From contig FODP01000002.1 in assembly GCA_900110395.1 (NCBI GenBank), positions 248,001 to 312,000 on the forward strand: a stretch of 64,000 nucleotides of DNA, given 5' to 3'. Positions within the stretch are counted from its first letter, which is position 1. Each line of letters begins with the position of its first letter. This document shows positions 58,220-64,000 of the stretch, in pieces. Source of the stretch: Rhodospirillales bacterium URHD0017. GTDB taxonomy: Bacteria > Pseudomonadota > Alphaproteobacteria > Reyranellales > Reyranellaceae. The position numbers and the translations under genes are program-made. The notes under the pieces were generated by a model, which saw only the letters and a list, made by a program, of their open reading frames with translations, was not told where the DNA came from and made no database searches.

Positions 58220-59761
58220 TCAATCCAGTCCTGCCTTGCGCATGCCGTCGAGAAATCGTTCGATCAGTTCGGGGGTCTGGTAGGGCACATGGGTCCTGAT
58301 CCAATCCAGCGAAAGTCGCGGCTGCTCGCGCCGCACGGTCGCAAGATGGGCGCGCGCTTCATCGATTCGTCCGGCTTGCGCGAGGGCCGCGCAACGCAGG
58401 CGGTGGGCCCCTTGAAAGCCCGGACGCAGCCGCGCAGCCTGCGTCGTGTAGTCGGTTGCCTCGGCATATCGGCCCGCCGTGTAGTGCGCGACGGCAATGG
58501 AGCCGAGGAACATCGCCATCAGCGGATCGAGCGGACTGAGCCTGATGGCGTTCTGCGCGTGCTCGATGGCCTCGCTGTCCCGTCCCGCAAAGGCAAGGCC
58601 GTGGCCGAGGTGGGCATGCGCGGATGCCGAGTTTGGATTGAAATCGAGCGCCCGCCGAAACGACGCGATGCACTCTTCCGTGTGCCGCTCCATCAGCGCC
58701 CAATATCCCTGCGCGATGTGTCCCCATGGATCGCGATCGTCGAGTGCGATGGCGCGCTGGGCATGCTCGCGGCCCGGGATGAGATCGCGGTCCCGATTGG
58801 TCCAGCCCATGTGCGCTGCGAACACCAGGCAGAAGCCGAGCAGGCTGCGCGCCGGCGCGTAGTCCGGATAGGCCTCGGCGGCGCGCTGCAGCGCCGCGAT
58901 CGCGGTGCCGCTGTCCTCTTTGGTCATGCGCCAGAATTGCGTTTGCGCGCGCGCAACCAGTTCCCAGGCGTCGAGATCGTTGGTGGAGCGCGACAGCGTG
59001 CGGACACCTTCTGCAGCAAGCAGCCGCGGCTCGATCGCCGCGGCGACGCTCGCGGTGATCTCATCCTGCACGGCGAAGATATCGCCCAGCTCGCGATCGT
59101 AGTGTTCGGCCCAGTGATGACCGCCCGTAACGGCGTCGATGAGCTGCGCGCTGATGCGTAGCCGCGTTCCCGCGCGGCGCACGCTGCCTTCAAGCACGTA
59201 GCGCACGCCGAGCTCGCGCGCGACCTGTTTCACGTCGACGACGCGGCTCTTGTAACCAAAGGTCGAGTTGCGGGCGATCACAAACAGCCAGTGGATACGC
59301 GCCAGTCCAGCGATCAGGTCTTCCAACATGCCGTCGGCGAAATACTCCTGCTCCGGATCGCCGCTCATGTTGTCGAAGGGGAGCACGGCGATCGACGGCT
59401 TGTCCGGCAATGGAAGCCCGCGCGACACGTCGACACCCTGCTTTTCGCCGGGCGCGATCTTGGCGACGAAACGGTAGCCGCGGCGGTGCACCGTCTCGAT
59501 GTAGCGTGGGCGCCGGGCATCGTCGCCAAGCGCCTTGCGCACTTCCTGGATACAGGTCACCAGCGCCGCATCGCCAACGGCGACATCGGCCCACAACGCG
59601 CCAAAAAGGTCGCCCTTGGTGATGACCTCACCGCGGCGGTCGGCGATGAAGGAAAGGAGCGCAAGAGCCTTGGGGGTGAGGTGCACCTCGCGATCGCCAC
59701 ACATCAGTCCGACGCGTGGCTCAAGACGATAACGTCCGAACGTAAGTGCCCGACTCGGCAT
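58220..59761 (-). CDS. Winged-helix regulator with TolB-like domain and TPR repeats
   Basis: A 513-residue protein. Residues about 5-100 form an OmpR-type winged helix (FGRYRLEPRVGLMCGDREVHLTPKALALLSFIADRRGEVITKGDLF, then VRKALGDDARRPRYIETVHRRGYRFVA). A TolB/FlgO-like domain follows (SIAVLPFDNMSGDPEQEYFADGMLEDLIAGLARI, about 130-245), then TPRs to the end. This is the CadC-like or cyclase-related group that reads cell-envelope or metabolic cues. I prefer the ATG at 59761; longer starts exist. It is divergent from the TPR protein gene at 59927, which it may control. Confidence 0.9.
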   Translation of the reverse strand: MPSRALTFGRYRLEPRVGLMCGDREVHLTPKALALLSFIADRRGEVITKGDLFGALWADVAVGDAALVTCIQEVRKALGDDARRPRYIETVHRRGYRFVAKIAPGEKQGVDVSRGLPLPDKPSIAVLPFDNMSGDPEQEYFADGMLEDLIAGLARIHWLFVIARNSTFGYKSRVVDVKQVARELGVRYVLEGSVRRAGTRLRISAQLIDAVTGGHHWAEHYDRELGDIFAVQDEITASVAAAIEPRLLAAEGVRTLSRSTNDLDAWELVARAQTQFWRMTKEDSGTAIAALQRAAEAYPDYAPARSLLGFCLVFAAHMGWTNRDRDLIPGREHAQRAIALDDRDPWGHIAQGYWALMERHTEECIASFRRALDFNPNSASAHAHLGHGLAFAGRDSEAIEHAQNAIRLSPLDPLMAMFLGSIAVAHYTAGRYAEATDYTTQAARLRPGFQGAHRLRCAALAQAGRIDEARAHLATVRREQPRLSLDWIRTHVPYQTPELIERFLDGMRKAGLD

Positions 59762-59926
59762 GCATTTCTCCGCCACCGAGACTAGCACGGACCTCCCATA
59801 GAAATCCCATATCTCGCCTATGACTTGCCGCCGGCCGGCGACTACCCTTCGCCAGCGCGTCCTTTGCAGCGCCATCAGGCATCCGAGGAGCGCCCTTTCC
59901 CGAGACGGACCCAAGGGAGGCACGCG

Positions 59927-61513
59927 ATGAAGACCTCACTCGCAATCGCCATGTTCATCACGGCGGGCATAGCACTGGTGCCGCCGACGCTCGGGCAGGT
60001 CGACGATACGAAACTCGGCCAGGTTCACTTCGAGACATCGTGCAAGCCCGACGTGCAGAAGCTGTTCGACCGCGGCATGCTCTACCAGCACTCGTTCTGG
60101 TATCGGGCCTCGCAAAAGACCTTCGAGGAGGTATTGAAGGCTGATCCCGAGTGCGCGATCGCCTATTGGGGCATTGCGCTCAGCCTGCTGTGGAACCCCC
60201 ATACCACTCCGGCGGCGAAGAACCTGGCCGAAGGGTCGGCCGCACTGGCGAAAGGACAAGCCCTCGGCGCCAAGACCGAGCGCGAGCGCGACTATCTCGC
60301 GGCGCTCGGCGCGATGTACACCGACTACGACAAGGTCGATCACCGCACGCGCCTGGTGGCCTATGCCAATGCCATGGAGCGCCTGGCCGCGCGCTATCCG
60401 AAGGACGAAGAAGCGCAGATCCATTATGCGCTCGCGCTCAACACATCGGCTTCGCCGGCCGACAAGACCTACGCAAACCAGCTCAAGGGGGCGGCCATCC
60501 TCGAGGAGATCGCCAAGCGCCAGCCACAGCATCCCGGGGTGGCGCATTACCTGATCCACCTCTACGACTATCCGCCGATCGCCCACAAAGGCATCGACGC
60601 CGCCCGACGCTACGCCAAGATCGCCCCCGACGCGCCGCATGCGCTGCACATGCCGTCGCACATCTTTACCCGCGTCGGCTTTTGGCAGGAGTCGATCGAT
60701 TCCAATATCGCTTCGGGGCGCTCGGCGAAGGAAGCGGGCGACTGGCACGAGCAGCTGCATGCCATGGACTACCTGGTCTACGCCTATCTGCAGCTCGGGC
60801 AGGACAAGAAGGCAAAGGACGTCGTCGACGCGATGAATGCCGTCACCGGTTTCACCGAGACCTTCCTGCCCGGTCCGTATGCGCGGGCCGTGTCGCCGGC
60901 GCGTTTCGCAGTGGAACGAGGCGACTGGAAGACCGCAGCGGCGCTCGAAGTCCGCCCCAGCCCGCTGCCCCAGGTGCAGGCGATCACCTATTTCGCCCGG
61001 GCGCTGGGGGCCGCGCGGTCAGGCGATCCGGCCGCCGCCAAGGCCGACATCGCCAAGCTCGGCGAGCTGCACGACAAGCTCAGCCAGGCCAAGGATGCCT
61101 ATTGGGCCGAGCAGGTCGATATCCAGAGGCAGATTGCAGCCGCCTGGGTTCTTTACGCCGAAGGCAAGCGCGACGAGGCACTGAAAGCCATGAGTGCTGC
61201 CGCCGATGCCGAGGACAAGACCGAGAAGCATCCCGTGACCCCAGGCGTGCCCAAGCCCGCGCGCGAGTTCCATGGCGGCATGCTGCTCGAGAGCGGCATG
61301 CCGACCGAAGCGCTCGCCGCCTTCGAAGCGACGCTGAAGAAGGAGCCCAACCGGCTCGACGCCTATGTCGGTGCCGCGAAGTCTGCCGAGAAGGCCGGCG
61401 ATCCGGCCAAGGCGCGGGAATATTATGGCAAGGTCGTCGACATCGCCCGCGACGCCGACAAGACCCGGACCGACGTGAACGACGCGCGCTTGTTCCTGGC
61501 AAAGAAATCGTGA
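59927..61513 (+). CDS. Secreted TPR-repeat protein
   Basis: A 528-residue exported protein with signal MKTSLAIAMFITAGIALVPP and mature start near residue 24. CKPDVQKLFDRGMLYQHSFWYRASQKTFEEVLKADPECAIAYWGIALSLLWNPH is the first repeat block and matches a widespread family of bacterial TPR proteins. HPGVAHYLIHLYDYPPIAHKGIDAARRYAKIAPDAPHALHMPSHIFTRVGFW is its most conserved centre, with several histidines. Later TPRs lie at about 430-520. AGGGAGG stands 6 bases before the ATG. It probably serves as a periplasmic scaffold. A small secreted protein gene overlaps its stop by 4 bases. Confidence 0.9.
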   Translation: MKTSLAIAMFITAGIALVPPTLGQVDDTKLGQVHFETSCKPDVQKLFDRGMLYQHSFWYRASQKTFEEVLKADPECAIAYWGIALSLLWNPHTTPAAKNLAEGSAALAKGQALGAKTERERDYLAALGAMYTDYDKVDHRTRLVAYANAMERLAARYPKDEEAQIHYALALNTSASPADKTYANQLKGAAILEEIAKRQPQHPGVAHYLIHLYDYPPIAHKGIDAARRYAKIAPDAPHALHMPSHIFTRVGFWQESIDSNIASGRSAKEAGDWHEQLHAMDYLVYAYLQLGQDKKAKDVVDAMNAVTGFTETFLPGPYARAVSPARFAVERGDWKTAAALEVRPSPLPQVQAITYFARALGAARSGDPAAAKADIAKLGELHDKLSQAKDAYWAEQVDIQRQIAAAWVLYAEGKRDEALKAMSAAADAEDKTEKHPVTPGVPKPAREFHGGMLLESGMPTEALAAFEATLKKEPNRLDAYVGAAKSAEKAGDPAKAREYYGKVVDIARDADKTRTDVNDARLFLAKKS

Positions 61514-61893
61514 GAGGCGTGCTGCTCCTGCTCTTGCTCGCCGCATGGGCAGCGCCGGCACGAAGCGAATCCCTCGAGGTGACCGGGTATGCGGGCGTGC
61601 TGGGCGAGTGGGAGTTGACGGCCACTATCGTCACGCAGAGAGTTTCCCAGCGCACCCGCGAATATGCCGGCCCCCTGACGATGAAACACGTCGGATGGTG
61701 CACGCAAGACGGGCCGCAGGAGAAAAGCGGTCAAATATGGCTGCGCCTGTCGACCCCGTCGTCCCGATCGAAGGCCACCGTGTCGGTCGACGGTATCGAG
61801 TGCACCTACCGCGCCAGTCTGTCGGATTTCCAATCCGGCATGATGGAATGCCCCGGCCGGGCGGCCGTTCCGCTGAAGTTGTGGGTGAAGTAG
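61510..61893 (+). CDS. Small secreted hypothetical protein
   Basis: A 127-residue product from a GTG that overlaps the TPR gene stop by 4 bases. Residues 1-19 are a signal peptide (GVLLLLLLAAWAAPARS). The mature part is beta-rich (VTGYAGVLGEWELTATIVTQ, GPLTMKHVGWCTQDG, KATVSVDGIECTYRASLSDF) with three cysteines, two of which could form a disulfide. The pattern YAGVLGEWELTATVT is seen in uncharacterised periplasmic proteins, but I cannot name the family. It probably works with the TPR protein in the periplasm. Confidence 0.75.
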   Translation: MRGVLLLLLLAAWAAPARSESLEVTGYAGVLGEWELTATIVTQRVSQRTREYAGPLTMKHVGWCTQDGPQEKSGQIWLRLSTPSSRSKATVSVDGIECTYRASLSDFQSGMMECPGRAAVPLKLWVK

Positions 61894-61951
61894 GTCGCTG
61901 AGAGCCCGCCGCGGCGCTTCGCTCGAGGTGGTGCTTGGCCGTTGCCGCCGA

Positions 61952-63094
61952 TCAGCCGACGAGCCTCGGCGCTCCCGTGGATGTCGGCAGCACCCACTGC
62001 ACCAGGGCATCACAGCGGTTGGGCAGCGCGACGGGCGACGTAGTGCTAGAGGCGAAGCCGTCCAGGAAGCTGCCGGCATAAAAGCCGTTCTCGGGCTGGG
62101 GTGGAAAGTTCTGCGGCCGCAAGATGAGGCTGTCCGGGACGGTCAGCGGGAAGCGGTTGGCGTAGGCGAACTGGGGCGGCTGGTACTTCGACAGGAACGA
62201 CGTCGCGAAGTCGGCCGCCAGCTGGCGCACGAACGAAGAGCACGCGCCATCCGCCATGCAGCGCGGGCCGCTGGTGGGCAGCAGGTAATCGCCGTGCCTG
62301 CCCGACGGGAAGACGACGGCGTGCCTGGGAGCCCGCACTTGGTCCCACATCCCCCCGCTGCTGAGCTGGGCGCCGATCTGGACGTCGTCCTGGTCGTTCC
62401 AGGTGAACAGCGACGGCACCGCAAGGGAGCGCAGAAGCGCGGCCGGATTCGGCGTCTGGCCGAAGGCACCGCTCAGGGAGGCGAAGGCCGTAACCTGGAT
62501 TTCGGTCGAGAGCTGCGCCGCGAGCGTGCCGCCGAACGAATGGCCGATCACCGCGGTCGCGGGCGGCGGCATCAGCCGGTCGCCGTGTTCCCAGGCCGCG
62601 CGCATCCAGTCGTGGATGGCCCGCAGCGGCGCCGTCTGGGCCTGATCGCCGGTGGCGAGTTGTCCCCCGAAGCTCGTGACGACCACGACGCAGCCGGCGC
62701 GTGCGAGCTGCGATGGCAACTAGATCCACTGGGCATAGGGATTGCCGCCGCAGTCGCCGTGGATGAACAGCACGAGGGGATAGCGCTCGCACCTGTCCAG
62801 GATGGCCGCGCCGGCCGGCGAGCCTTCCAGGCTTGGATAGTAGACGCGGATGTTGCCGGGGGGCCCCAGGGCGATGGTGCCGGCGCCGGGCACGGTGCCG
62901 GGCCGCGCACGCGCCAGGACGGGAGGTCCTCCTGTGACGTAGTCCTTGTATCCGTAGAAGACCGGATACTGGAAACTGGGCGCCCAGCTGATGGCGCAGT
63001 CGGGTTGCAGCTCCTTCAGGTTGGCGCATCCGGCGATGGGCGTGCTCAGCCCGGCGGTCGCCGCTCCCGACAGCAACACGCGACGCGTCAGCAT
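61952..63094 (-). pseudogene. Lipase/esterase-like lipoprotein gene interrupted by an in-frame amber codon
   Basis: A 381-codon reading frame carries TAG at codon 125 (62720-62722). Upstream: MLTRRVLLSGAATAGLSTPIAGC is a lipoprotein leader (cysteine 23), and YPLVLFIHGDCGGNPYAQWI holds the oxyanion strand of an alpha/beta hydrolase. Downstream in the same frame: ARAGCVVVVTSFGGQLATGD, the nucleophile elbow TAVIGHSFGGTLAAQL, and PSLFTWNDQDDVQIG with a candidate acid. The frame is otherwise intact on both sides, so the stop is the only lesion. It may be a fresh pseudogene, a sequencing error or a readthrough site. The substrate is unknown. Confidence 0.82.
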
Positions 63095-63283
63095 CGGCTT
63101 CCTCCCCGCGGTGACCGCGACGACGATAATGCCTGTCGTCGAAGGGGCAGTCGGTGGGCAATCGCACACTCGCTGCCACGACATCAATTACGGCCCGGGG
63201 AGCAACCTGGCGCTTGCCATCACTAGCCGCTCTCAAAAGCTACGCGGCGCCGTATTGCTGCGATGGGCCAACAACGGTCATGT

Positions 63284-64000
63284 TCAGGCCGGGACGATCT
63301 GGGCGGCCGCCTCATCCCTCAACCATGCTGAGAAACGTGCCGACTTTCGATCAGCAGGTCGCGAGCCGCGCAGGATGTACCGATAGCCTGTCTCCCTGAA
63401 CCCAAAGGGGGCGACAAGACGACCTCCAGTGACTTCGTCGGCCACGAGATGCCACGGCACGACGCATGCTCCAAGCCCGCTAAGCGCGGCTCCGATTGTG
63501 AAATAGTAGTGCTCGAATTGAGCGGCAGGCTTGATCTTCGCATCCACTGCCGACGCCCCAACCAACGCGTCCCAGGTTGCCCAAGCGTTGGGCCTGGTGC
63601 GCGTTGCCAACCGCGGGATTGATGAAAGGCCGCTGGTTCGAAGCTGCTTCGCTGAAGGCATGAGCGCCGGCACCAGCACGACACCGATCTGTTCTCGAAA
63701 CAGCAAGGCGTCGCGTGCGCGGAGAGCCTCCTTGCCATCGATCACTGTGATAACAAGATCGAAGCGCCCGCGCTCAGGGTCGATGTGTTCTTTGTCGGTG
63801 CTGAGGCGCACGTCGATGCCTGGGTGGACCTGTGTGAACCGATGCAGGCGTGGGATCAGCCAGCGCATCGCCAGCGTGCTTAGACACGCAACCTGAAGAA
63901 GGCCCTCTTCCTCGGCAAGGACAGCTCGAACAGCGTTATCGATCTGGTCGAGCGCTGCGGTCAGGACCGGAGCAAGTGATTGGCCCGTAGGTGTCAGTTC
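63284..64000 (-). CDS. LysR-family transcriptional regulator (partial, N-terminus off the right edge)
   Basis: The last 238 residues of a LysR-type regulator of the GcvA-like group. At the cut end ELTPTGQSLAPVLTAALDQI is the linker helix after the winged helix. LAMRWLIPRLHRFTQVHPGIDVRLST begins the effector domain, and FEHYYFTIGAALSGLGACVVPWHLVADEV is the conserved second lobe. The DNA-binding helix-turn-helix lies beyond the window. It is encoded on the same strand as the interrupted lipase gene, 189 bases before it, but the target is unclear. No effector can be named. Confidence 0.92.
   Translation of the reverse strand, partial: ELTPTGQSLAPVLTAALDQIDNAVRAVLAEEEGLLQVACLSTLAMRWLIPRLHRFTQVHPGIDVRLSTDKEHIDPERGRFDLVITVIDGKEALRARDALLFREQIGVVLVPALMPSAKQLRTSGLSSIPRLATRTRPNAWATWDALVGASAVDAKIKPAAQFEHYYFTIGAALSGLGACVVPWHLVADEVTGGRLVAPFGFRETGYRYILRGSRPADRKSARFSAWLRDEAAAQIVPA

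Overview
This is a GC-rich chromosomal window, densely packed with genes and with many 4-base start/stop overlaps. Five solitary tripartite-tricarboxylate (Bug/TctC-type) periplasmic receptors, a promoter of the alphaproteobacterial EcfG type and an FNR/FixK-type box point to a soil or freshwater alphaproteobacterium, perhaps of the Reyranella/Rhodospirillales/Bradyrhizobium kind. That placement is inference. I saw no rRNA, tRNA, CRISPR array, prophage or insertion sequence, and no stretch over 300 bases lacks a gene.

Layout. 1-2916: a minus-strand operon of polysaccharide deacetylase, glycoside-hydrolase-like protein and serine hydrolase (cut by the left edge). 3041-6874: a Bug receptor, an alkenal-type reductase, a crotonase, a 66-residue protein and a TauE/SafE permease. 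6932-13210: an amidase, a CYTH protein, a tiny lipoprotein, an operon of DUF2892 protein, ECF sigma factor and AhpD-like protein behind an FNR-type box, a Vgb-like propeller, a cytochrome c, a Bug receptor and a DMT protein. 13278-17791: a GT39 glycosyltransferase, an arylsulfatase remnant and feoAB. 17850-22027: an esterase, a CoA-transferase, a vapBC-type pair with a GNAT gene, and a frameshifted ATPase. 22086-26456: a trehalose operon (otsB, GH15, otsA) behind an EcfG-type promoter, and a DUF1127 protein. 26515-34475: a cobalamin-binding-like protein, a PLP enzyme, a GFA protein, Bug-hyuA-hyuB and parDE.

34530-37863 is a sugar-acid cassette (SMP-30 lactonase, MFS carrier, D-tartrate dehydratase). 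37847-39295 holds a Bug receptor followed by three overlapping genes for tiny lipoproteins. 39393-45143 carries a Kef-type antiporter, a molybdenum hydroxylase with its own cytochrome c, and a YHS protein, with two multi-hairpin palindromic arrays (REPIN-like). 45298-55193: an adenylate cyclase/TPR protein, a GST, an aldo/keto reductase, a Bug receptor, an MscS channel and an ABC importer. 55405-64000: a Cys-rich 150-residue protein, a flavin monooxygenase, a dehydroquinase-like protein lacking catalytic residues, two TPR proteins, a lipase-like gene with an internal amber codon and the start of a LysR gene.

The most unusual observation is a family of four very small lipoproteins (47 to 83 residues) sharing a core like DGRYQTGGGGWDNFRAE just after the lipidated cysteine. 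Three form a translationally coupled tandem behind a Bug receptor (37847-38303). The fourth is at 8849-9100, divergent from the FNR-type box. I do not recognise the family.
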